64,000 bases of DNA from positions 2,914,001 through 2,978,000 of the forward strand of contig CBDCCX010000006.1 of NCBI GenBank assembly GCA_965215165.1, written 5' to 3'. Shown here one piece after another: positions 16,848-24,555 of the stretch. The notes under the pieces are model-generated. The model did no database searches. It saw only the letters and a program-made list of their open reading frames with translations, and was not told the DNA's origin. Both the position numbers and the translations under genes were made by a program. The stretch comes from JANQRZ01 sp965215165. GTDB taxonomy: Bacteria > Bacteroidota > Rhodothermia > Rhodothermales > JANQRZ01. Numbering within the stretch: the stretch's first letter is position 1; each line of letters begins with the position of its first letter.

Positions 16848-18605
16848 ATGATCCAGGTCCTTACAGGCAAGTTCTTTACCACCGATGACCTTCACGTTAC
16901 GCCGCAGCGTGGGGTCCTGCACACCAACTACACTCTCCACGGTACGGTGGAGACATCAGTAGGAGTGCTCAAGTCAGTTGACGACGTGTTCGGCCAACGG
17001 CCTCGCCACCTCGTGTACGAGTTCGAGCAGCGGGTAGAGGCGGTCCGGCGTGACGGCACTAAGGAGTTTATGATCGGCGTCGGTGTCGATCAGATTCTAG
17101 TTGATATGGCAGCTATCCTGTCGTTCGAACTGGAGATCACTTGCTCGCCAAACCCCGACATTGTCGCTCGCCTCGCCAGACAGACATCCGGTCCACGTTC
17201 GGGTGCCCCTTCATCATTCATACCACGCGTTTTCGACCCCGAGGTACGGTGGCAGCCGAGTGACGCTGACCGCCTCGGGCTGTTCATTAACGACCTAGTA
17301 GGACTCGAACGGGACCGATTTGAGTTGGTGATGCGTGCCATTCATAGGTACGTCACCGCCTTGCGTCGGCTTGACGGCGACCCTAGTATGGCATACGCCC
17401 TCCTTGTTGCGGTCGTTGAGTCTCTTGCACAGAAGTACGACGATCACACCACAGAGTGGAAGGACGTCCCAGAGGAACGCCGGGCGACGATAGATGAAGC
17501 TCTTAGTAGCGTCGATACCAGAAATGCGGAAAATGTTCGCCAAGCCATTCTCGAACATGAGCACATCGCTCTGGGACGACGCTTCCAGGCCTTCGTAGTA
17601 GCTCACATCCCCAAATCGTTCTACCGGAGTGACGCCGTAGGGCGAATCAGTCCCGTTCCGGCAGACATACTTCCCTTTGCCGCCCGACGTGCTTACGGAC
17701 TCCGGTCCTCTGCTGTTCATACACTCAGCGGTCTTCCCGATCCTCTAGGGTATATGTCTCCGCAGTCCGACTATGTGTTCGCAAAGGGTCGCCCCACCTT
17801 AACCGTTGCTGGGCTCGCCCGTGTGGCGCGAGCCGTGCTAAAAGAATTCGTTGCTCGGAGTCCCAAAGTTGACTTCGAGGACATCGAGTATCAGAAGCGC
17901 ATGGGCAACATTGTCACCGCTCAGCTTGCGCCGAGCCTCTGGGTTTGGAGGCCGGAGGGGTACGGCCACCAGTCCGCCCATCGGTACCTCAGTGGGTTTA
18001 TCGAGCAATTCACAACAGCACTCAAGGAGCCTGGAAAGTCGGTCACAGACCTTAGTCTCGTCCTTGGCGAGATCAGGAAGCAGATCAAGGGGGTATCGCC
18101 CGAACAGCGTCGCCCCATGCTAGCACTCTATATGATCTATTGCTCGGTGTTGAGGCCTGAGCTAGTCCCAGAAGAGTGGCTCTCCACGGCGGAGCAGCAT
18201 TTCGATGTGTTCTCTGAGCCTTCAATAGAAGGCCTCCTCACTGCAACGCTCACCGCTCTTGAGATCCCCGGCCCTGTAGAATCACTTGCTGGAGCCTTCG
18301 AGGCATACCTAGAGCGTCGCCACCGGCCCAAAGCTTTCCGCCTGCCGCCGCTGTTCGACGCTGCAATCGCGCTCGAACTCGCTGAAGAGTACAGGGTGTC
18401 TGAGAACGACGAGGCAGCGCGGCGTCTCATAACGCGAGCTGTTGAACTCTACCCAGGCGTCCAGCCTCTGTTGTCCCTTGAGATGCCGGGGCCTCTGCCG
18501 GTGATTCAGTGGCGCGACCACCTCGGACTCCCTGACCAATCCGAAGTTGAGCCTTCAGAAAGCGAAGAAAGCGCTGTAGGGGACTCAGCGAATGGGGGAG
18601 ACTAG
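16848..18605 (+). CDS. HEPN-type protein, possible ApeA-like defence factor, inverted in the array
   Basis: This is a 585-residue cytoplasmic protein without a signal peptide. The middle region ends in YGLRSSAVHTLSG, giving R286-x4-H291, the catalytic pattern of HEPN ribonucleases. The N-terminal 130 residues are beta-rich. The last 25 residues are acidic and disordered (DQSEVEPSESEESAVGDSAN). This layout (unique N-domain, large helical HEPN C-domain) is like ApeA-type anti-phage proteins, but I cannot confirm homology. It is the only plus-strand cassette gene, lying between attC-like sites 3 and 4, and its base composition is clearly less GC-rich than the flanking chromosome, consistent with recent acquisition. 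Confidence 0.55.
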   Translation: MIQVLTGKFFTTDDLHVTPQRGVLHTNYTLHGTVETSVGVLKSVDDVFGQRPRHLVYEFEQRVEAVRRDGTKEFMIGVGVDQILVDMAAILSFELEITCSPNPDIVARLARQTSGPRSGAPSSFIPRVFDPEVRWQPSDADRLGLFINDLVGLERDRFELVMRAIHRYVTALRRLDGDPSMAYALLVAVVESLAQKYDDHTTEWKDVPEERRATIDEALSSVDTRNAENVRQAILEHEHIALGRRFQAFVVAHIPKSFYRSDAVGRISPVPADILPFAARRAYGLRSSAVHTLSGLPDPLGYMSPQSDYVFAKGRPTLTVAGLARVARAVLKEFVARSPKVDFEDIEYQKRMGNIVTAQLAPSLWVWRPEGYGHQSAHRYLSGFIEQFTTALKEPGKSVTDLSLVLGEIRKQIKGVSPEQRRPMLALYMIYCSVLRPELVPEEWLSTAEQHFDVFSEPSIEGLLTATLTALEIPGPVESLAGAFEAYLERRHRPKAFRLPPLFDAAIALELAEEYRVSENDEAARRLITRAVELYPGVQPLLSLEMPGPLPVIQWRDHLGLPDQSEVEPSESEESAVGDSANGGD

Positions 18606-18647
18606 GTTCAAAGGGACTTCGACTGCACAAAGACCCAGGCACGCGCC

Positions 18648-18771
18648 GCAGAACAGTCGGCCGCTCACCCGCGAAGGGCGGCGCGGCGGTGGGACGAGGC
18701 AGTGTAAGCGGCGCGGGTGGAACGAGGCAAGACCGTAAAGCCCTTCGTCGGCGTGCAGCGGCGGGTTATGC
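18648..18771 (-). repeat. attC-like site 4
   Basis: Left core GCAGAAC (18648-18654), right arm CGTCGGCGTGCAGCGGCGG and core GTTATGC (18765-18771). The stop of the DUF2511-like lipoprotein is 9 bases from the core on the minus strand. Confidence 0.75.
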
Positions 18772-18779
18772 GGCGACCG

Positions 18780-19154
18780 TTATTCTTGGCACTGTTCTAA
18801 CGCAACGGACGTGACTGAACCCAAGCTGACTTTGGGACCTCCCATACTGCTGGGGTTGTCGCGCCAGATCGGATCAATCGGCTCGTAACCCATAGAGCTA
18901 GCGAGTCCGGTGAGTTGGTAGTCTACCCCGCCGTGCCGGAAGATCGCGGCTCCATTCACGCAGTCAGCGTAGCCGCTGTCTACCGTGAAAGGCCAGTCGT
19001 CACCGTAAGCTTCGCGCGTCACTTCGACGCCGCGCCCCGGCACGTAAGAGGTTGCATCTTCTTCGGCCGCTACTTCAGGTTCGACGCCTTCGCTGTCGGT
19101 GCAGCCAACGAGTGCGAGCAGGAGCAGCGAAGCAAGCCAGAGACGAGGCAGCAT
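18780..19154 (-). CDS. DUF2511 (YebY)-like lipoprotein (cassette gene)
   Basis: This is a 124-residue protein starting MLPRLWLASLLLLALVGC, a standard lipoprotein signal. An open frame extends 18 codons further, but that would bury the signal. The mature part reads GDDWPFTVDSGYADCVNGAA, then FRHGGVDYQLTGLASS, as in DUF2511/YebY secreted proteins. Two cysteines (YADC, EQCQE) could form a disulfide. It is the gene of the cassette bounded by attC-like sites 4 and 5. Confidence 0.65.
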   Translation of the reverse strand: MLPRLWLASLLLLALVGCTDSEGVEPEVAAEEDATSYVPGRGVEVTREAYGDDWPFTVDSGYADCVNGAAIFRHGGVDYQLTGLASSMGYEPIDPIWRDNPSSMGGPKVSLGSVTSVALEQCQE

Positions 19155-19204
19155 ATCCAATCTGGAGGCTGTGGAACAGAGAAGGTGGGAAGTTGCGCGT
19201 AGCC

Positions 19205-19326
19205 GCATAACGGAACAAGCTCAGCCGCGCCGAGGTGCCGAGGCCGAGCCGAAGATAGCCCCGCGCGGTAGCACACCGGACGAACGACCGCCGCGCCCGG
19301 CGTCGGCCTGCAGCGCTGGGTTGGGC
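19205..19326 (-). repeat. attC-like site 5
   Basis: Left core GCATAAC (19205-19211) with arm AACAAGCTCAGCCGCGCC; right arm GCGTCGGCCTGCAGCGCTGG with core GTTGGGC (19320-19326). Confidence 0.8.
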
Positions 19327-19525
19327 CGCCACGCTGCGCGCCCGGCGAGCACCGAAGCGCAGCGCCGACGACGAAGCCGAGCACGGCCGCGAGAGGAGAG
19401 AGCCGTCGGGCAGAGCGCCGGAGGGGGTGCCGGTCGGGCGGGGCACCCGAGCGCAGCGCCGAGTGCAGCGGAGGCGACCGCCGGGGGTCGGGGCGTGGGA
19501 GCCTTCGCGCAACGCGCCAGGGGCG
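19327..19525. other. 199-bp cassette with no clear gene, paralogous to 20091-20289
   Basis: The stretch between attC-like sites 5 and 6 matches the stretch between sites 7 and 8 at the same length, sharing blocks such as CCCGGCGAGCACCGA, GGGCACCCGAGCGCAG and GGTCGGGGCGTGGGAGCC. On the minus strand both can encode a hydrophobic C-terminus (VVGAALRCSPGA and LVGTAARCSPGA), but the upstream frames differ, so coding is doubtful. Confidence 0.6.
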
Positions 19526-19647
19526 GCCCAACAAAATGAACTCAGCCGCGCCGTGATGACGAGGCTTCGCCGAAGGTACCGATCAGCGGTAGCACGCCGG
19601 CCGAACGAACGCCGAGCCCGGCGTCGGCCTGCAGTGATGGGTTGGGC
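19526..19647 (-). repeat. attC-like site 6
   Basis: Left core GCCCAAC (19526-19532) with arm AACTCAGCCGCGCC; right arm GCGTCGGCCTGCAGTGATGG with core GTTGGGC (19641-19647). The two cores are exact complements, making this one of the best preserved sites. Confidence 0.85.
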
Positions 19648-19969
19648 CGCGCCCGCCCGCCTTGCCGCCGGACCGACGCGCCCGGCACGGACATGCGCGC
19701 GGCGGTGACACGAGCGGCCCGTCGACCTTCCGATGCGGGATACCGACCGACGAGCGAGCGCGAGCGCCGGAGGCCGCAACGTCGAGGGCGTATCCGAGAC
19801 CCGAACGGAGGCGCTGGCGCTCAGCCGCGAGCCGACGCGGGAGCACCCTCGGGCGGTGGCGCGGAGCACGACCTGAACGCGGGAGCTGAGGCAACGACGG
19901 GACCGCGTGCGACCGACGATGAAACGAGCCTCCGACGGTGGGGCAGCAACCGGCTCGTGAGCGGGCGCG
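19648..19969. other. 322-bp cassette without recognisable gene
   Basis: This lies between attC-like sites 6 and 7. Open frames exist in several phases because of the GC content, but none has a credible start, signal sequence or family pattern. It may be a non-coding or decayed cassette. Confidence 0.5.
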
Positions 19970-20090
19970 GCTCAACAAAACAAGCTCAGCCGCGCCGGGA
20001 CGCGGCGGTGGAAGCGGAACCTACGACGGGCGCTAGCACAACCGTCGAAGAAGCACAAGCCCGGCGTCGGCCTGCAGCGCTGGGTTGGGC
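19970..20090 (-). repeat. attC-like site 7
   Basis: Left core GCTCAAC (19970-19976) with arm AACAAGCTCAGCCGCGCC; right arm GCGTCGGCCTGCAGCGCTGG with core GTTGGGC (20084-20090). Confidence 0.8.
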
Positions 20091-20289
20091 GGCCACGCAC
20101 GCGCCCGGCGAGCACCGAGCCGCAGTGCCGACCAGGAGACCGAGTGCGACGGTGGCTCTGAGGGCGCCGTCGCGCAGCGCGCTCGAGACGCCGTCGTCAG
20201 GCCGGGCACCCGAGCGCAGTGCCGGTGTGCAGCAGAGGCAACCGCCGCCGGTCGGGGCGTGGGAGCCGGTGCGCAACGCGCCAGTGGCG
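20091..20289. other. 199-bp cassette with no clear gene, paralogous to 19327-19525
   Basis: It has the same length and similar sequence to the cassette two positions away. The minus strand has an open frame starting TTG (LRTGSHAPTGGGCLCCTPAL...) that runs on into the attC and contains one hydrophobic segment (ATVALGLLVG). Whether it is translated is uncertain. Confidence 0.55.
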
Positions 20290-20418
20290 GCCCAACAGAT
20301 GGACGCTCAGCCGCACGGGGCAGCGAGCACGATGTATCCACGAAGCTACGGAAGCGCCAGCGCCCGGACGAGCCGAGAACGCTGACGCCCCGTGTCGGCC
20401 TGCAGCGGCGGGTTCTAC
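20290..20418 (-). repeat. attC-like site 8
   Basis: Left core GCCCAAC (20290-20296) with arm GCTCAGCCGCAC; right arm TGTCGGCCTGCAGCGGCGG with core GTTCTAC (20412-20418). The stop of the ArsI-like gene is 6 bases to the right. Confidence 0.8.
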
Positions 20419-20424
20419 CGCCCC

Positions 20425-20859
20425 TTAGCAACACGCCGCGTTCTGCGTCTCTCCGTTTGCGACGGTTGTAGTCGGCACCTCGGGTGAGGAGTACGTCTCG
20501 GCGTCCCCGCTCGTGTAGAACGCCTCCCACGAGACGCCCTGCTGGTCCACCACCCACGTCTTGTCCGAGTTCGCGTAGCAGCACGTCGTCTCGCCCTCGT
20601 TGTTGACGGTGCCCCCCGCCCGGTCGATCCGGCTCCGGAGTTCTTCCAACTCGTCCGGCGACTCGGCCTGGATGCCGAGGTGTTCGATCCCGAAGGCGTC
20701 CTCCTTCTCGGCCACGGCGAAGTTCACGCGGGGGTCGTCCAACATCCACTTCGCGTAGTCCGGCTTCCGCTTGGTCGGTTCGGCCCCGAAGAGGGCGGAG
20801 TAGAAGGCGACGGCCTCGTCGATCTCCTTGACGCGCAGCATGACGTGCATCCGTTTCAT
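20425..20859 (-). CDS. ArsI/CadI-type VOC protein (C-As lyase-like)
   Basis: This 144-residue protein belongs to the vicinal-oxygen-chelate superfamily and resembles ArsI (organoarsenical C-As lyase) and CadI. Supporting residues are the first-strand histidine (MHVMLRVKEIDEAVAFY), EHLGIQ for the second histidine, the Cys pair in GETTCCYANSDKTWVVD, and E in WEAFYT. A cysteine-rich tail (NAACC) is also usual in ArsI. Metal binding and arsenical cleavage are inferred. Its stop abuts attC-like site 8, so it may be the first cassette gene or the resident chromosomal gene at the array edge; no further attC is seen to its right. Confidence 0.75.
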   Translation of the reverse strand: MKRMHVMLRVKEIDEAVAFYSALFGAEPTKRKPDYAKWMLDDPRVNFAVAEKEDAFGIEHLGIQAESPDELEELRSRIDRAGGTVNNEGETTCCYANSDKTWVVDQQGVSWEAFYTSGDAETYSSPEVPTTTVANGETQNAACC

Positions 20860-20966
20860 GGTCGTAGCAGGCTGAGCCTGCGGCTGGTTGATGTTGAGGG
20901 TGCCCTATGCACCGCTCACCCCAGTAGTCGCGGAAGCCGTCGAAAGGACGCAGCCTTCACGCGACC

Positions 20967-21548
20967 TTAGCACGGGTCGCATCCAAGCCGCTGAAACGCT
21001 GACGCTCGGGCGTCGGGGCCGAACTCGACCGCGCAGCAAGACCGAACCGCGTCGCCGAGCATCATGCGGGCACGTTGGACGCGCGACTTCGCCCCGCTGA
21101 GCGAGAGGCCGAGGGCGTCGGCGACCTCCTGTTGCGTGCGCCCCTCAAAGTCGGCCATGATGAGCGCCCGTCGGTACGCCTCGGGCAGTCCCTCCGCCAT
21201 AGGCCGGAGCCACGAGAGAACCTCCTCGTGGACGGCGTGGTCGCCGTCGTAGGCCGCGAGGTTCTCCGGCGGAGTCGCGTCCGGGTCTGCCTCGTCGACC
21301 GCGCTCGCCACGTCCCCGGCAGCAGCCCCACGCTTCCGGTAGAAGTCTGCGATGGTGCGGCGAGCGACGCCGTAGACCCACGCCTCGGCCCGCTGGTCGT
21401 CGCGGAGCGTAAAGGCAACGCGGTGGAGGCGGAGGAGAATGTCTTGGAGCACGTCGTCGGCCTCCCCGGTGGGGACGCGCCGAGCGACGAAGGCGTGGAG
21501 GCCGTCAAAGAAAGGGTGCCACACCGGCTCATTCTCGCGTTCAGTCAT
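20967..21548 (-). CDS. ECF-type RNA polymerase sigma factor, SigZ-like
   Basis: This is a 193-residue sigma factor: region 2 (about 10-75, ADDVLQDILLRLHRVA, then AWVYGVARRTIADFYRKR) and region 4 (about 120-170, LPEAYRRALIMADFEGRTQQ, then VADALGLSLSGAKSRVQRAR). The C-terminal tail CCAVEFGPDARASAFQRLGCDPC carries the Cys-rich ending typical of SigZ-type factors, where it may sense redox or metal. The start MTERENEPVWHPFFDGLHAF is preferred to upstream ATGs, whose sequence looks non-coding. No anti-sigma gene is adjacent. Confidence 0.85.
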   Translation of the reverse strand: MTERENEPVWHPFFDGLHAFVARRVPTGEADDVLQDILLRLHRVAFTLRDDQRAEAWVYGVARRTIADFYRKRGAAAGDVASAVDEADPDATPPENLAAYDGDHAVHEEVLSWLRPMAEGLPEAYRRALIMADFEGRTQQEVADALGLSLSGAKSRVQRARMMLGDAVRSCCAVEFGPDARASAFQRLGCDPC

Positions 21549-21698
21549 CCTGTATGGCTTCCAGGTCGGGGGGCGGTAGAACCACTGATTAGGCGGAACG
21601 GGTCGGCATAGCAAGCTCGGCGAAAGCGGAACCGTTCCGCATAGCACACGAATCCGCATAGCACACGAACGTCTCACCTCCAAAATACTGCCGAGCGG

Positions 21699-22166
21699 CT
21701 ATTTGTCTGCCGCCTCGCGGATCGCCTCGAACGTCAGACTCTCCTGCTGCCCGTGCCAAAGCGCCCGGCCGCCAAGCGTGTCGCGGCGATCCACGTAGAC
21801 TTCGAGCCTGACGCCCTCGGGGTCGTGGAAGTAGCACTGCCACGCGATCCCAGCCTCCTGCAAGTCCGTCTCGACGCCCATCGCCTTCAGCTTCTCGACG
21901 GTCGCGAGGAGTGCAGCCTCGTTCTCGACCTCCCACGCGAAATGGTCGGGCCGCGTGGTCTCAGGGAGATCGCGCTCGGCGGCGTCGCGGAACTGGCGGA
22001 GGACGAGCCGGTGGTGCATTCCCTGGTCGTCGGTGAGGAAGGCGTAGTGGCTGGTCTCGTCGGTGGCGCGCTCGTGGACGGTGAGGCCGAAGACCTCGGT
22101 GTAGAACTGCACGGCGCGGGCGAGATCGGCGACGTCGAGGCGGAGGTGGCCGAGGCGGGCGGGCAT
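21699..22166 (-). CDS. VOC-family (glyoxalase/extradiol dioxygenase-like) protein
   Basis: This is a 155-residue protein with two beta-alpha-beta-beta-beta modules: LGHLRLDVADLARAVQFYTE (first metal His), PDHFAWEVENEAAL (second His) and FHDPEGVRLEVYVD (Glu). These match catechol 2,3-dioxygenase-like VOC enzymes. The substrate cannot be told from sequence. A longer frame extends upstream, but the domain begins at this ATG (MPARLGHLRLDV). Confidence 0.8.
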   Translation of the reverse strand: MPARLGHLRLDVADLARAVQFYTEVFGLTVHERATDETSHYAFLTDDQGMHHRLVLRQFRDAAERDLPETTRPDHFAWEVENEAALLATVEKLKAMGVETDLQEAGIAWQCYFHDPEGVRLEVYVDRRDTLGGRALWHGQQESLTFEAIREAADK

Positions 22167-22227
22167 GGCGGAACTCGGAGAGGCGAAGGGGGACCGCGTC
22201 AACGCTTCGGCTGCGCCGGGGTGCCGC

Positions 22228-22851
22228 TCACATGCGCCGGAAGAGTCCGCGCACGACAGCGGCGCGCCCGTCGTGGTACGCGCCCTCGCGGAGCACCGTC
22301 TCAGTCTCTTCGAGGTGCAGCACCTCGGCTCCGGCGAAGTCGGCGCGAAGCGTGTCGGCGGCGTAGAGCAACGCTCCCTGCGGCGGTCCGCCCGAAACGT
22401 CGCGGTGCACGAGCTGCGCCGGACGGAACGCCTCGACGACGAGCAGCCCACCGGGCCGGAGCGCACCGAGCATCGCCCCGTGCAGCCGGGGCCGCACCTC
22501 CGGCGCGAGATGCAAAAAAACCGACGCGACCACGTCGAACGCCGCCTCGGGCCAAGCCCACGCCGTCAGGTCTGCCCGCTCGGTTTCGATGTCGACCCCG
22601 CGCTCGGCGGCGAGGCGTCGGGCACGGGCGAGGCTCACCGCCGAGAGGTCGAGCGCGAGCACATCGAGGCCCTGCTCAGCGAGCCAGACACCGTTGCGGC
22701 CTTCGCCGTCTCCGGGAACGAGCGCGCGGCCCGAAGCCGGGAGCCGGTCGGCCTGCGCCGCGAGCCAAGCATTCGGCGCGGTGCCGTAGGCGAAGTCCGC
22801 CTCGCCATAGCGTTCGTTCCAGAAAGCAGCAGTATGTCCGGCGAAGTTCAT
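22228..22851 (-). CDS. Class I SAM-dependent methyltransferase
   Basis: This is a 207-residue protein similar to the TehB/thiopurine-methyltransferase-like group. FWNERYGEADFAYGTAPNAWLA is the family's characteristic N-terminus, ALVPGDGEGRNGVWLAEQG is motif I (SAM binding), VLALDLSAVSLARAR is motif II and FDVVASVFLHLAPEVRP is motif III/IV. Detoxifying methylation is a common role, but the substrate is unknown. It is separated from the VOC gene by 61 bases. Confidence 0.85.
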   Translation of the reverse strand: MNFAGHTAAFWNERYGEADFAYGTAPNAWLAAQADRLPASGRALVPGDGEGRNGVWLAEQGLDVLALDLSAVSLARARRLAAERGVDIETERADLTAWAWPEAAFDVVASVFLHLAPEVRPRLHGAMLGALRPGGLLVVEAFRPAQLVHRDVSGGPPQGALLYAADTLRADFAGAEVLHLEETETVLREGAYHDGRAAVVRGLFRRM

Positions 22852-22870
22852 AGAGGGGCGTGTCGGAAAA

Positions 22871-22908
22871 GGAAAAGGCAGGCCCCGCCGACAACCTCGG
22901 CGGGGCCT
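22871..22908 (-). terminator. Rho-independent terminator after the SDR gene
   Basis: On the minus strand a 12-bp perfect stem (AGGCCCCGCCGA / TCGGCGGGGCCT) with a 5-base loop is followed by TGCCTTTTCCTTTTCC. It lies downstream of the SDR stop and upstream of the methyltransferase start. Confidence 0.75.
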
Positions 22909-22998
22909 CGGAAGGCGCGGGCGGCGGTCCGGGTTGCACGAGCGTTCGGCGACCGGGGTGCCGACGGGGCGGGGTGCGGTTCGGCGGAGCGCCGCCGG

Positions 22999-23736
22999 CT
23001 AGACGGCCATCCCGCCGTCCACGCTCAGCTCGGCGCCGGTGACGTAGCTCGCGCCGGGCGAGGCGAAAAACGAGACGGCGTCGGCCACCTCGTCGGCCGT
23101 GCCGTAGCGCCCGAGCGCCGTCATCCCGGCCAGCATCGGGGCGTGGTCGCTGTCGGCCGGGTTCATGTCGGTGTCGATCGGGCCGGGGTGGACTACGTTG
23201 ACCGTGATGCCGCGCTCGCCGAACTCGCGGCTCCACGAGCGCGACATCGCGGCAACGGCCGCCTTGCTCGCGCCGTAGACGCTCGCGCCCGGCATCCCCC
23301 GCAGCGCGACCACGCTGCCGGTCGTGATGATCCGGCCGTCGTCGCTGAGATGCCCGGCGGCGGCGCGAACCGTCTCGAACACGGCCCGGACGTTGGTGTC
23401 GAGCGTGGCGGCGAAGCTGGCGTCGTCGGCCTCGGCGACGGGCGCGGTGGCGTAGACCCCGGCGTTGTTGACCAGGATGTCGAGCCGGCCGAAGCGCTCG
23501 GCGACAGCCTCGACGAGCGTCGCCGCCGCCCCGGTCTGCTCCGCGTCGAACTGGAAGGCCTCGGATTCGACGCCCAAGCCGCGAAGCTCCTCGGCGATGG
23601 CCTGGGCCGCGTCGGCGGAGGTGTTGTAGGTGAGCGCGACGTGCGCGCCGTCGGCGGCGAGGCGGCGGGCGATGGCGGCACCGATGCCGCGGCTGCTGCC
23701 GGTGACGAGGGCGACTTTGCTGGAGAGGTCGGGCAT
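22999..23736 (-). CDS. Short-chain dehydrogenase/reductase (FabG-like)
   Basis: This is a 245-residue classical SDR. It has the cofactor motif TGSSRGIGAAIA (about 12-23), the NNAG motif (NNAGVYATAP), Ser in TTGSVVALRG, the catalytic YGASK and the tail YVTGAELSVDGGMAV. It acts as an NAD(P)H-dependent oxidoreductase; the substrate is unknown. The start MPDLSSKVALVTG is preferred to an upstream ATG that would place the operator-like palindromes inside the coding region. The TetR gene just upstream likely controls it. Confidence 0.9.
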   Translation of the reverse strand: MPDLSSKVALVTGSSRGIGAAIARRLAADGAHVALTYNTSADAAQAIAEELRGLGVESEAFQFDAEQTGAAATLVEAVAERFGRLDILVNNAGVYATAPVAEADDASFAATLDTNVRAVFETVRAAAGHLSDDGRIITTGSVVALRGMPGASVYGASKAAVAAMSRSWSREFGERGITVNVVHPGPIDTDMNPADSDHAPMLAGMTALGRYGTADEVADAVSFFASPGASYVTGAELSVDGGMAV

Positions 23737-23772
23737 GAGGCGAGGGGGCTGGGCTGTCTGAGCAGCGTGATT

Positions 23773-23824
23773 GGAATGATCGTTCCTAAATACCCTATGG
23801 CTACTTGTCTGTTCCAACAAGTAG
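23773..23824. promoter_or_regulatory. Operator-like palindromes upstream of the SDR gene
   Basis: Two inverted repeats sit between the tetR stop and the SDR start: GGAATGATCGTTCC (23773-23786) and CTACTTGT-N8-ACAAGTAG (23801-23824). Palindromes of this size are typical TetR-family operators. This AT-rich gap also contains promoter-like sequence on the minus strand. Confidence 0.6.
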
Positions 23825-23845
23825 TGGTTTTATCCGGGTGCCCGT

Positions 23846-24427
23846 CTAGTCGAGCACCCGCAGTGTCTGGTCCACGACGTCTTGCAGCACCTCGCGGGGC
23901 GGGCTGAGCCGGGCCGTCGCCCGAAGCCCATAGACCGTGTTGGCGAGGAGCCGGCCGAGCGCGGTGGCATCGTGCTTGGCCGGCAGCTCGTCCTTCTCCT
24001 GAGCCCGCGTCAGCACTCGCTCGAAAGTCTGCTGAAGTCCGGCGAGCGCCGCCTGCGCGCGCTGCGCCGTCTCAGCATCGCTCGGGCCGCGCTCGACCGC
24101 CGCATTCGCAAGGAGACAGCCTCGGCGCTCGGTGTCGCTAGCCGTGCCCTCCACGATGGCCTGGAAGTAGCGTCGGAGCGCCGCGAGGGGCTCGGTCTCC
24201 GCCTCGCGCAGGAGCGTCGCCCCGGCCTCGTCCTGCTGCCGGTAGCGGTCGAGCGCGGCGAGCCAGAGCGCCTGCTTGTCGCCGAAGGTCTGGTAGAGCG
24301 AGCTGCGGCTGATCCCGAGCGCGTCCACAAGGTCCTGCACCGAGACGGCTTGGTAGCCGCGCGCCCAGAAGAGCGCGACGGCGCGGTCGAGCGCGGCGTC
24401 GGGGTCGAAGGCTTTGGTGCGGGGCAT
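23846..24427 (-). CDS. TetR/AcrR-family transcriptional regulator
   Basis: This is a 193-residue regulator. The N-terminal helix-turn-helix spans about residues 10-55 (AVALFWARGYQAVSVQDLVD, then LGISRSSLYQTFGDKQALW). The C-terminal ligand domain has GCLLANAAVERGP, a pattern of the TetR_C_16/33-like group. The start MPRTKAFDPDAALDRAV matches related repressors. It lies directly upstream of the SDR gene, with palindromes between them. Confidence 0.88.
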   Translation of the reverse strand: MPRTKAFDPDAALDRAVALFWARGYQAVSVQDLVDALGISRSSLYQTFGDKQALWLAALDRYRQQDEAGATLLREAETEPLAALRRYFQAIVEGTASDTERRGCLLANAAVERGPSDAETAQRAQAALAGLQQTFERVLTRAQEKDELPAKHDATALGRLLANTVYGLRATARLSPPREVLQDVVDQTLRVLD

Positions 24428-24555
24428 CGAACAGGAGGAGAGTTGGCAAGGGGAACGCTCCCGCTCGGCGACGGTTCGGGCGGCGCTGGGCTGACGCCGC
24501 GCTGTCACCGCGCCGCCGTACCTTTTCCCGCCTCTCGACCTCCCGATCCCCCACC

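Larger units (their letters stand above)
13294..20418 (-). mobile_element. Integron-cassette array without integrase (CALIN), eight attC-like sites
   Basis: Eight sites share a right arm with consensus GTCGGCCTGCAGCGGCGGGTT followed by an R'-like GTTATGC/GTTGGGC core. Seven of them have a matching left core of the RYYYAAC kind (GCCCAAC, GCTCAAC, GCATAAC, GCAGAAC) 100-130 bases away. Most enclosed genes are on the minus strand, and their stops fall within a few bases of a core; for the second antitoxin the stop is inside it. This is the classical gene-then-attC cassette layout read leftward. No tyrosine recombinase of the IntI type is present anywhere in the window, so it is best called a CALIN. 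The genes are typical of sedentary arrays: toxin-antitoxin pairs, small lipoproteins and unknowns. Confidence 0.8.

Noticed and set aside
13294..20418. The repeated GTCGGCCTGCAGCGG motif as a CRISPR array
   Set aside because: The repeats are 0.1-2 kb apart, variable, and each is one arm of an inverted-core site; spacing and structure do not fit CRISPR.
19209..20424. Several overlapping 90-260 residue frames on both strands in the attC-rich part of the array
   Set aside because: They run across attC sites, lack starts and families, and are explained by GC content.
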